Below, piece after piece: positions 26,401 to 37,185 of a stretch of DNA of 64,000 bases. A program made the translations under genes and the position numbers. The notes under the pieces were generated by a model. It saw nothing but the letters and a program-made list of their open reading frames with translations, did no database searches and was not told the DNA's origin. The DNA lies in the NCBI RefSeq assembly GCF_041296385.1, contig NC_091016.1, positions 14,359,497-14,423,496 of the forward strand. Direction: 5' to 3'. Position 1 is the first letter of the stretch; each line of letters begins with the position of its first letter. This stretch comes from Aphelocoma coerulescens (lineage: Eukaryota; Chordata; Aves; Passeriformes; Corvidae).

Positions 26401-28656
26401 TCTCTGCCAGGAAATCTCTAAGCAGCTGCTCCTTAAGTTCCCCTGCATCCCTCAGGGAGGGGAGGGATATTGCCTTGAGCTCAGAGTTCATCAAACACCA
26501 CCACGTAAACAAAAAATACAAAACCTTTAAAAAAAGAAAAGAAGCATCGATGAAGGATGTTTCTTCTCAGGACAAGGCTCAGCCATATTCATAGAAATCT
26601 TGTGCAAGGACATGCCAAAAGAGACTGCTGTGGAGCTAACTCCAAGCAAGCATCACAGTCCAGTGTTCAGGAAAGGCATAATCACCATCACTCAGTGCTC
26701 CCCAATTTTAGTGACAGAGCTCAATTCCAGTACATTCTATGTTCAATACAGAGGCAGAAAGGGAACAGCAGCAGCATTTAAAATAAGAACAAAGTAGGTT
26801 GCTGAAGGTGGGCAGCCCAGCTTCCCTACAAGCCAGCACCTAAGTCCTTTAGGCTCTTCTCTAAAAGCCATTGGTTTCTTACTTAGGACAAAACCACAGC
26901 AGCAAGAAGCTAAAGCCTCCCGCCATGGCCAAAGCTACACACAAACACTGATCAATTCCTCATGACGGCTGTGGCTGGCTCTCCCTTCTCTTGTACATAC
27001 AAACTGCCTCCCCAGCCCCAATCAGGTGTTGGAGACAGGGCCACAGCTCATTAATCTTTTCCAGCCCTGATGTTCCTTGAATGCCTCATTTACATACTCC
27101 TGCAGAAAAAGGAGAAAATAGGTATTTGGTGTGTCCTCAACAAGAAGAGGTTTTAATAGGATTCAGAAAGGTTTAAACATATTCCCCATGCAGGACTGGG
27201 CTGCATTTTATGGAGAAGTCAGATCCCAAGAGTGTGTAATTCCTGCCTCCCAGAAAGCAGTTGTCTCAGGCTTCCAACAAAACATTATGTTGTGATTTAC
27301 GGAGGATAAATTTCATGGGGTTTTAGTGAAGTGACCTAGAAAAGGATACCTAAACAAGAATGTGGTGCTCAGCTGCCAGATAAGAGTTTGCTTCAGTGAT
27401 TAATTGATTTGCAGTGACTTAAACAGAGCTGCTTGTTTTGTGAGTCAACGTTTCACAACATCTGGGGGCAGGACCTGACTTCCAACCACCCTGACAAAGT
27501 TGTTTATGGAAAGGAAGAGATTCTTACAAGACTGGAGTTCACCTGATTCACTAATTTTAAAATGGTATCTTCTGTGACCTTCTAACTGCAATAATCCTAA
27601 CTGCACTTTGCCAGCTGGGAGGAAGATGTTACAATGCTGAGGAATGGGCGAAGGATGGGATGGTTTGACTGCACTACTGTGATCTTGGTAAATAAATTTC
27701 ATTAAAATTGTGCTTCATATTCCTATTCATGAAACTGGAGGGAACTAAAACCTCATTTCCTCCCCAATGTGGTTATGCTGCCTGTTCTGATGATAACTTT
27801 CCAACACAGGACAATGCAAAGCAAAGCACAACCCATGAAGAATAATAAAGCAATAATCAATGTCATGCATTTTTTTTGCATCAGTTTGCAAAAGTGATTT
27901 GGTGGTTATAAATTGCTGTGGGCCCATGACAAGAATTGCAGAGGACCCTGGTTTTCAGAAATGAGGAAAAATCTGCTTTTATAGGAAGAATTTACAGATG
28001 ATCAGCAAGTGAAATCATCTTTTACTTCCCAAAGAAACAAAAAGATTAAATAAAATCCTGAAGTGTCTTACTTTCAGTAATGGGAAATAAAGCAAGAGTT
28101 ATCAATCTGAGACATGTATGATTAAAATGACTTTGGGAAGACAAAAGGCAGAAACACAGACATAGTTTCAGTTTGGTTAAAACGGCAGAGCTCGTATTAC
28201 CCATTACATGGCCTGAGCTGAGCTCAGCAATAAACCAGGGGCTTGGTTTGAGAAAGAAGGACCTTGTCCTTTTCTAACTCAAGTGTGTTCATAGAGAAGA
28301 AATTATGTTTGCCTTGGGAATTACTTATTTCTGGTGTTTTCAGTAAATTCTTCTAGGTTGCCAATTGAAATGCTGTGGGGTCACATGGGAAGACTCATTA
28401 CTTGACCGGTAATATGGATGTGAAAAGATCCATAACTGGTTGATGTCAGCTTCCCCCCAATTTCCACTTAAGCAACACTTTAAACTAGGTCAGAGCATTA
28501 ATTAACTTTTGTATGAAATCTCTCCTCAGCCCATCCAGCCTCCCATTGGCTAGTTAATTAAAATCAGCACCATTATTTGGCTGCTACTTCACAGCAAGAA
28601 AAAGAAAAAGCTAGTAATTATCCACTGGGGGAATAAATTAATTAGGTTACTATGTG

Positions 28657-29010
28657 TTAATGCTCAGCAACTCTCTTGTAGCTGGAAGCCAGAGTCCTTT
28701 CTGTCCTGCCTGGGTTTCTGGAAGGTAACTGGGTCACAGGAACACGTGCCTTGGCTTCAGCCTTCACTGTGCTTCCGCTTGACAAGTCTTTGTTGAAGAT
28801 AATCTCCTTTAAAATAGAGGCTGTTTCTTCTTGCTTTCTTGTTGGAAACCGGCTCCCTGAGCACCTTACAAGGACCTTGGAAAGGTTTGATTTCATGCTG
28901 GCAATGAGCTGGGCCTTGCATTCACAGAGAAGCTTCCAGAGATCGAGGCAGGACTTCTCATGAGGCTTGCTGGCAGGTTCCTGCACAGGTGTGCCCCAGA
29001 TGCCTATCGC
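28657..29010 (-). other. Coding-like minus-strand ORF of unknown nature
   Basis: Read on the minus strand, the frame is open from an upstream TGA near 29010 to a stop at 28657, about 115 codons. It has no ATG at its start; the first initiator-like codon is GTG at 28986. The sequence is fairly protein-like. There is an amphipathic stretch (LDLWKLLCECKAQLIASM), then basic and acidic helices and a serine/arginine-rich tail. A GTGCAG dinucleotide context just upstream could act as a splice acceptor, and a CTT|GTAAGG donor-like site lies inside. The first helix vaguely recalls a CARD helix, but that is a weak impression. It may be an exon of an unannotated transcript, an old pseudogene or chance. 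Confidence 0.2.
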
Positions 29011-31268
29011 TCATGGGTATTATCACATCAAGCTAACACCCATCACACCTTGCCAGTGTGGAGTTGTCAAATTCTGTGCAGCAATATTTAGGCAAGAATC
29101 TGATTCCTGTTTTGGGATAGGTCCATGCCACTCAGCTGGCAAAAAATTGTTGACGCTCACTAGTTCTTTAAAGGAGAATCCAATGCCAATAAAATCTCAC
29201 TTGTATCCTGGCTGGTGAATTTATGCTATGAAAATGCAGTTTCATGCTTTGGATGTATGAGGAAGAGCTGAAGAGATCAAACAAGATAATTGCCAAGGTA
29301 GTAAAATTAGAGGGACCATGGCAAGCAGATAGGCTGAACTAGGGATTAAAAGGACAGAGGCTCTGCCCTAGCTGGCCACCAAAATAGTTTCCCTGCAACT
29401 GAAGGAACTTGCCTGTGTTGCACCAGAAAACTCCTGGTGTTTGAAGCTGTGCATTTTGTGCTGAAATGTTCTAAAACCAAGCACTGTTTTCTCAGTTCTT
29501 CACATTACACCAGCAGTATCCATACAAAGGGATATGTGCAGCACCTCTGAGTGCCACAAACTTGTGAGCAAATCCTATATTTTTGTCTTTGCAAAACCTT
29601 TCCCACTGATAACTGAACTCCTAATGCCAACATTCTTTCTTCCTCCTCTGCAGGGAAAATTGCTGGCAGGTTTTCCCAAGCCAGCCTTCATACCACCCTG
29701 TGGTTCCTTTGCTACCTCTATCTGAGATATTGCTGTTGTTAGAGGTGCCAAATATGGTGCAGTATTTTGTCTGGGAAAATAATAGAGTCATGTCTATTCT
29801 TTGCAATCCGAGTATGATTAAAGACAAATGACGCTCCTTCCAAACTCTCAGCTCTCATGAACTCACCTGTCTTCCAATTTTAAGATTTTGTCTTCCAGAT
29901 TTAATCTGTATCTATCTACAGTTTATCTGCAGTTTGCACAAGGTGCAATCACACCATGAGATAAAGAAGACACAATGATTACCCATTTTGAAGGAAAAGT
30001 ACAGTTATAAAACAGTGATTATCTTAGAATTTGTTCTCTTAACACAGTAGCTGAAAGGCAATGTCTGATGTAAGCAATGACAATTACTTCCTCTTGCCTT
30101 TTGAATTCTGGCAATGGCAGTAAAAGAGGTCTTTTACTGCTCATAAAGTAGTTCATAGTAGTTTACTATTCATAAAGTAGCTTTGCACACTGAGATATAA
30201 AGCAGCCAAACATCAGAAAATAGAGTTAAGATCTCAAATCTTCTGAATTTGAAGGGATACACACTTATATTAGCACTGTATGTTTGGTGGAGCTGGGATG
30301 AGGACTGATTCCTTTCCTTTCCCTCATGCCAGTCTCTACGATGCTCCCAAACCTTGCCCTCCTTTAAAGAGGCATTCAGTGGAGAAATCACTAAATCATT
30401 GATGGATACAGCTGCTGGATCAGGCCTTTAGCAAATAAAAAATCACTTCTTGAGTTGGGGACAGCTGAGTGGAGTGTAGGGGACTTGTGCACATTGCTTT
30501 TCAGCTAATAATTTATTCCCATGAATAATCCCCCATTGTGCAAACAGTCCCACTGAACACAGGGATTACAATACAATTAAGGGTAGCAGGATGAAACCCT
30601 GAGATGAGATGCAGAGTAAACAAAGTATGATATTACAGCTCTTAATTAATGTTTACAAATAGGCAGATAATGAAGTCAGGATGGCCATGAGTCACGAAGC
30701 CTCACTACTTCCTCAGCTTATCAGCGAAACTGTTCTCAGTGCAAAGCCAATGTGCCATTTTTAAATATAGCTACTGTCCATAGGCTGAGGTTGTAACCTA
30801 TCTGTGACTGGGCAACAAAAGGTCAATGTCACACAGTGCATAAAGTTCCAACAGGAGCTCAGTGTTCTCTGCTCAAGTCACTCTCCCTGCTATCCTCTCA
30901 GCTAGTGATAATTTTGCTTTATTTTTTTAACATGCTTAATTTCTTTTGCTCAGTACCCTGAGAAAAATCCAAGTTTACTTATCTAGGCAGTGTGTTTATA
31001 TTTTCCTACTTTCCAGTACATTCTGAATCCATACACGGGTTTTGGACTGTATTGACAAAGGGGCAAGGCCATGGGAAGATTCATCAAGAGTCTGTCTCAT
31101 GTCATTTGCAAGCCAGATTCCCAGCAGCTGAAGGGATGCAGGATCAGCTGGCTATTGTTATTCCTATTTTCATTTTACTGTATTAAAATATCTATTTTAT
31201 TATGCCACTTGTTTTTGAGATTTTCTTATTGAGATCTGGAAAAGCCATGCACCATCTTGCCCACTTAC

Positions 31269-31367
31269 CCTCCCAGGGGTGCAGGACAGGATCTTGGTCA
31301 TGTAGGACAGAAGGAGCACAGGCAGGACAGGAGAGGCAGAGGTCATGTGCCACTTCTGAGGGAAAAC
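31269..31367 (-). other. Candidate symmetric exon, minus strand
   Basis: On the minus strand an open segment ends at a near-consensus donor, GGGAGG|GTAAGT, with its exon end at 31269. It begins after either GTGCTGCAG (exon start 31367) or CCCTCAG (exon start 31355). The two versions are 99 and 87 bases long. Both are multiples of three and open in the same frame, with a hydrophobic stretch (SPVLPVLLLSYM). No homologue is recognised. It could be a lncRNA exon or an unknown coding exon. It lies between the two divergent promoters, so it does not belong to the SHLD1 or GPCPD1 exons identified here. Confidence 0.25.
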
Positions 31368-32370
31368 CTGCAGCACAAAATTAGTCTTTAAAACACACAA
31401 GTGGGAAAGAGATGCTGACAAAACTTTTCAACTCCAGAATCTGTAATATTTAATTTCAAAACAACAAAAAAAATTTTTTTAAAGTGCTGCAACTCAGTTA
31501 ATAAGTATAAAACCATCTCTGAGTGATGCAGGCATTTTGTGCAAGTGCATCATTTGGAAAAACAAGATATCTTTGTTTTGTTTCTACAGTAGTTAGAAAA
31601 ATACTTTCCTTGTTGAAACAAAAAGGATTTTGTGAATACTTATTTTGGTAGAAACATCTGCTGTGGAGGAAGTTATTTGACCAAAAAACCATACTCTTCA
31701 TTTATATCAGAATGTCTAGAGCATGTTGCAAAACAAAGCAAAGAAAGATAAACAGGAAATAAGTGACTGAGTAGTCACAACATTTTAAGGTCAGTTCCCC
31801 TTGCTTTGGATTTAAGTTGTACTCTTTCCCAATGTGTATTTTTTTCCAAGAAATTTTCTCCTTTTTTTTTTTTTTTTGCAACTCCTCCTTTTCCTTTCCT
31901 GCTTTAATTCAGTTATTCCCTTTGATCCTCTAGAGGGTTTGAAAACAAACTTTATTTCTACTTCACACTGGGTGTGATAATCCCTGTGCACAAGTCACAA
32001 ACTGTGCTTCAGAATATGTCAAATCCTGGTTCATTTAGTGTCTTTTCAATTACTTTGATTTGATTTAGCCTGATCTTTGGTGTGGTTCAGGATCTTTTGC
32101 AGAAGATCCATAGGATAAAGGAATTACAAAGCTCACCTAACAGTTTGCTGAGGTAAGGCAGTCCCCTGTCTCAGAATCAGCCTGGTCCATTCAAAATCCT
32201 CCCAGCAATTCCATTCCAGGGATTTTGCAGGTGCCTTATACACCCATTCCCTAGAAGATTCCTCATTTCAGTCAGCATCTAAGCATCTCCACAGATTTTG
32301 CCTGTATGCACACAGTCCTGACATCTGCTGAAAAAGATGTTTCTGTTGTTTGATTCTCAGTATTCATTAA

Positions 32371-32742
32371 TCTGAAAGACCTTATTGTGGCCTTTCCATA
32401 CTTAAAGGAGGCTTATAAGAAACATGGAGAGACACCTTCTACCACGGCCTGTAGTACCAGGGCACAGGATAATGGTTTCAAACTGAAGGAGGGTAGATTT
32501 AGATTGGACATCAAGAATTAGTGAGGCACTGGAGCAAGCTGCCCAGAGAAGGGGTGGATGCCCTGTCCCTGGAAGTGTTCAAGGCCAAACTGGATGGGGC
32601 TCTGAGAACCCTGATGTAGTGGAAGGTGCCCCTGCCCATGGCAGGATGAGATGGTCTTCAAAGGCCCTTACCAATACAAACCATGCTGTGATTCTGTGCT
32701 CTCTAAAGCTTCCTTCCAACCCAAACCATTCTGTGATTCTAG
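32371..32742 (+). mobile_element. CR1 LINE 3' end
   Basis: The sequence starts CTGAAAGACCTTATTGTGGCC and continues with the CR1 blocks GGAGGCTTATAAGAAA, CTGCCCAGAGAAGGGGTGGA, GTTCAAGGCCAAACTGGA and GATGGTCTTCAAAGGCCC. It ends in the characteristic ATTCTGTGATTCT octamer-type tail. CR1 is the dominant avian non-LTR retrotransposon, and most copies are 5'-truncated like this one. The tail block (ACCATxCTGTGATTCT) is present twice, about 45 bases apart. No intact ORF remains. Confidence 0.92.
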
Positions 32743-35700
32743 TTCCATCGAGTCTTCAATTAAAGTCTTTCGAGTTTCATATTGTCCTTTAACCCAGCTT
32801 ATGTTCATAGCCTGCAGGATACTGGAACTCTGGTTTAATGTTAAAAACTGGTTCAGTTCTTGAGGGCTATAACTATTTGTGGATCAATATTTTGAAGGAA
32901 AACAGCAGAAATAATTATAGCTGCAACTTGTTCTAGAAGAGAGCAGGAAAACACCACAGGCATGCCATTAACACTGAGACACTGAGATCATTTCTGTGCT
33001 CTCACTTTATTCCTCAGTGCTTTGCATTCATCTGTGCTTCAGAAATATGAAAGTTTTGTAATACAGTGCCTAACTGCCCATAATTCAGTACTATCAGAAT
33101 TTGAAGGCAAATACTTTTTCACCTTGGGAGTAAGTGGGTGCTGTTTCTGGAGCAGCATCTCTGCAACACAGTCTGAGCCCAAGGCAATTGCTAACAAAAT
33201 TGGTGGGTGCCTCAGATCACCTCCCTGCAAATCAGAGGGGTTTTTCTGCAGCCCAGAGAAATGCAAGGTGCAACAAAGAGATACTTTTTGCCGCCTCAAA
33301 ACTGTGCCCCCTTTCCTGCCAGTAGCACCCACAAGGAACCTGATGCATTCTGTGGTGTGCTGGTGTGGGTTCAGGATGACCAGAGTCAGCTGGGGACTGC
33401 AGCACTGCTCTTCCTCCCTGGGAGCCTTCCCCACTGATTCTTTTAATCATTCTTTCACCTGACTCCTCAGCAGGGTCGGATCCCTGGAGGAGGAGCTCCA
33501 ATACAGCACGGAGGTTTTGCCCTTCTGCAGTTTTTCCAGCAAAAAGCAGTTTCCCTGGATTGTGAGCAGCAGCTGAGCTCCACAGCTGCAATCTCGCTGG
33601 CAGAGCTGCCAGCAGCACCAGGACAGAGGCTCACACATTTTAGTTAATCAGTCATTTATCTGTCTAGGGCCTGTCTGTGCTTTATCTGTGCTGCCCATGC
33701 ACACAGGCTTGGGACCAGGCCAGTACTCCAGCACACTTGGATGTCTTTTGCTCCCGTAGCTGAGAGCAGCTGGGCAGGATTTTCAGTGCTTTTCTGTGGG
33801 GCTTTTTTCCTACATAAAAGAGTGTTCACATCAACCAACAGGCTGGCTTTGAGTTCTCACTGCTGCACACCAGTTACAGCCTAGGCTTTGCAGCTCTCAT
33901 TTTGCTGCCTTTAGTCCTAGTACTCTTTTTTTTTTTTTTCTGGTCAGAATATCCATCCAATATTCCAATAGATTTTGTGGTATTTCAAGGGTTTATTTGT
34001 ACTTGTCTGGGGTGAACCAGATAAACCAGTTTTTTGCTGTCACACAAATGCTATGCATTGTTCAGCTGTACAATGTGTCTTTTATCACTGGTCTTGCATT
34101 TTCATAGTGGTTGCTCTTACTTTTTAAAGCTTTGGGTAAAATGTAAATGGCAAACTTATAACAGCTTCACATAGAGAACTGTCAGACTCAGCAAAGGATG
34201 TTGTCATCTTTAAAGTTATATACACCTGTATCTGTCCTCAGAAGTTTGAAAATGAGAGCCCTTTCTTCTTCCTAGCAAGGAGAATAAGAGTCAGAATTGC
34301 TCCAAAAGCTTTCTCGGTTTGTATCTTATTAACCTTACTAAAAATTCTTAAAAATAATTCTTTTTTTTTCATCCTTCCAATGCTGTGGGCAGAATAGGAA
34401 TGTTTTGTTTACAAGATTACTGTCTGAGCATGACAGAGCTAAGAATACAGAGTAAGTGTAAAGTAAGTGACATCTTCTCACATTTTCCCTCAGAAGTCCA
34501 CTGTGAGGTGGCTCACCCTCTGTTCTAAACATTAAGTGATAAATCTGCCTTAGCTGCTCTTTCTACAGATCCTTTGTCACAACAAGCAGTTCTCTAAATC
34601 TTAAGGACAACTCAGCTTCTGCCTGCTGATGTCCCACTTGAGCCAAGACAGCTCCAACATTCATTCAACCTGAATTCGAATTGTTTCAGCCCACTGACCC
34701 AACACAGAACTAACCTCATTAAAAACAAACCAACCAACCAGCAGCAAAACAAAACCCAAAGCAAAACCCCCACCCTTTCTGACAGAGAACTGTTCTAGGT
34801 CAGTGAAAGGTTATACAAGGGCCAGAGAGAGCACAAAGGGCAGCTAGGAGTGCAGGAGCGGGTGTAGCAGAGCCAAAATGCTGCAGCCAGATGTTAGGCT
34901 GGCTTAAGGCAGGGACAGCCTCAACTTCTTCTCGGGCTGACCTTTGCTCCCAAGAAAGAAACTTGTCTCTGGGGTATGGCTGCATTTCCAGGAACAACAC
35001 CACAGTAAACCAAGGGTGACCACATGGGAATTGATACCTATTTAATAACCATAAATAGGAAGAAATATCAGTCACAGAGTCTGTACTTCTAAAGACTTTC
35101 ATGTCAATAACTGAAACTTAAAGCACATTTCTCTGCCATTGGGAGTTTGTGTGGCTGGTGGAGGAGAAATGCAAGTGATAGAGACAGGAAAGGCTAACAT
35201 TTTCCCCTGATTAGATTTGTCCCACTTACTTTCTCCGTATCGGTAAATTCAGGAGAGGCACACTTCAAGAAATGTTGAGTCTGGAAGTACAGAGATCCAA
35301 TGGACAATAAGTAGCAAATTTCTGCCCCTGTTGGGCCCTTTGGTGTTCACATAGTCACTGGGAACATAATTTTCCTTCTCCTCTGCAAAACACTGGACAC
35401 CACCACATTGTAGCTACTCCTCACCTGCAGAATTCAAAAGAAGGACTTACATCACTGTTACTGTTATCTGGCAGAGCATAAAATTCAGCCTCATATTTGA
35501 TTTAAAACACAAACACGACCTTTGAAATGGGATTTAAAACCACACCAGAGACAAACCTTCCTGCTGCCATAGGAAACTCTGTTTTTCCTTATCTTAAGGT
35601 GTTCCTCCCTGTTCTTGAGATTAAAAAAACCCAAACTGAACAAACAACAACAAAAACATTATCTGTGGCATATTCCACAACTGCTGTTCTTCATTTTCTG

Positions 35701-36693
35701 ACCATTTTCCTTGTCTCTTACACAGAAAAATGGGTGCTTCTGGGAAAAGTAGCATCAGAGTACAATTCTGGGGATAACAAGATGGAGGTAGTAACACAAG
35801 AAGATTTTGTGCAGGAATACAAGAGAATGGCTTGTAGTTGGCATGTAGACAGAGCTAGGAGTTCACAGAATACCACATATACATTCATCTATACAAAAAT
35901 AAAACAAAGTTATGTATATAACCTAAGTTTTATATATATATACAGAAAACCTGAGAATAGAACATATTCTAGTTACATTAAATCCTAAAAGGTTCCCCAT
36001 TTGCAATTGGCTTTGGCCAGTTCAAATGTGGTGCTTTGATCGTGTGGTACTTGAGTCCTTTAAGTGTTTCCCAAACAAACAAACCCACCACCACGAAAAC
36101 CAACCAAACAAAAAACCAGCAAAACGACCCAAAAAAAGGTCACAAAACCAAAAATCCCAAATTATAAGTTTCATTTCAGAAATTATAAACCAGCTCAGAT
36201 CAAGAAGCAAATCATGCTGACACCCTCATAGTATCATAGTATGTCTAATTTCAAATCAAAATCTAATGCCTGCAATATTCTATTGGCACTTGGGGCTTTT
36301 TTTTGAAAACTTTCTGTTGTAACATTGTCTTACACTGATGCCAAACTATACATAATAATCAACAGTGTTTGAAAGTGACTGAATTGTTGACAGAAGGAAG
36401 TGAAACTCTTCTTTTTCCCGTCATAAGTTTGATTATTGTTAATAGTAGCCATAAGAGGGTTTCATTTTGTATTTATGATACTTTATACTTCTTACTTTGT
36501 TACTTTATATTTAGTGATGCTCTCATCACCCGCCTTGCAAAGCTTTAGAGAACATGACAAAAGTATTCTCACTGAAGAGTGCCTTAACTTTCCCTTCCAC
36601 ATAAAAATTGGGACTGGGAGGATGAGAGGGAGGGCAGAGAAGAAGAATCAAAATTGGGACACCCCCCCAAACAATCCATAAATCAATTGTGCC
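32743..36693. other. Intergenic DNA between CR1 copies
   Basis: No gene was recognised. Overlapping ORFs on both strands at 33022-33618 lie in a modestly GC-richer patch and match no family I know. A 153-codon plus-strand ORF at 35527-35988 becomes low-complexity and AT-rich towards its end. CAAA- and CCAA-type low-complexity runs occur near 34720-34770 and 36075-36140. Confidence 0.5.
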
Positions 36694-37185
36694 AGTCATA
36701 GAATAGTTTTGGCCATGAGCCCTTCCAGGGACAGGGCATCTACAACTTTCCACAGCATCCAGTGTCTTGCTAACCTCCAAACTGAAGAATTTCCTCCTAA
36801 CATCTAGTCTAAATCTCCCCTCTTTCAGTTTCAAACCATTTCCCCTTGTAAAAAGTCCCTCTCCAGCTACCCTTGTAGCCTCTTTTGAGACTCTAAAGTC
36901 CCTAAAGGACTGGAAGGGACTCCAAAGTCTCCTTGGAATCTTCTTTTCTCCAGGCTGAGTAACTCCAGCTCTCTCATCCTGTCTCCACAGCAGAGGTGCT
37001 GCAGCCCTCTGAGCATTTTCGTAGTCTTCTCTGGACTTGTTCCAACAGGAACTTCTTCCTTCTCCTGTTGGGGACACAGCACTGCAGGTGGGGTCTCACC
37101 AAAGCAGAGGGGCAGAATCACCTCCCTCAACCTGCTGCTCATCCTGCTCTTGATGACAAACTGCTGACATGTCCACATGTTATTG
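36694..37185 (-). mobile_element. CR1 LINE 3' fragment, minus strand
   Basis: In plus-strand reading the segment runs from CATAGAATAGTTTTGGCC through CCTTCCAGGGACAGGGCATC, CTCCAGGCTGAGTAACTCC and CAGAGGTGCTGCAGCCCTCTGA to CTTGATGACAAACTGCTGAC. This is the reverse complement of an avian CR1 3' region, so the element is on the minus strand with its 3' end near 36694. It is diverged and truncated, and it has no functional ORF. The 183-codon minus ORF across it is a relic. Confidence 0.9.

Larger units (their letters stand above)
15131..32370. other. Intergenic DNA, left part
   Basis: This lies between the two divergent CpG islands. ORFs are short, overlap on both strands and match nothing I recognise. 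Small items seen include a perfect hairpin at 16001-16025, a 29-bp-period duplication at 17719-17772, a TTCC microsatellite at 23452-23493, and homopolymer T runs near 18087, 22267 and 31864. Two weak minus-strand coding-like or exon-like signals (28657-28986 and 31269-31367) are listed separately. Such a long divergent intergenic stretch may hold enhancers, but I cannot identify any from sequence alone. Confidence 0.5.

Noticed and set aside
33022..33618. Overlapping plus-strand (146 codons) and minus-strand (131 and 128 codons) ORFs
   Set aside because: There is no recognisable family, no splice context and equal openness on both strands, so chance is the simplest reading.
35527..35988. 153-codon plus-strand ORF
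   Set aside because: It has ordinary AT-rich composition with a TATA-repeat-coded tail, no domain and no exon context.
36526..37077. 183-codon minus-strand ORF
   Set aside because: It runs through a truncated CR1 3' fragment, which is non-coding 3' sequence, and through simple flanking DNA.
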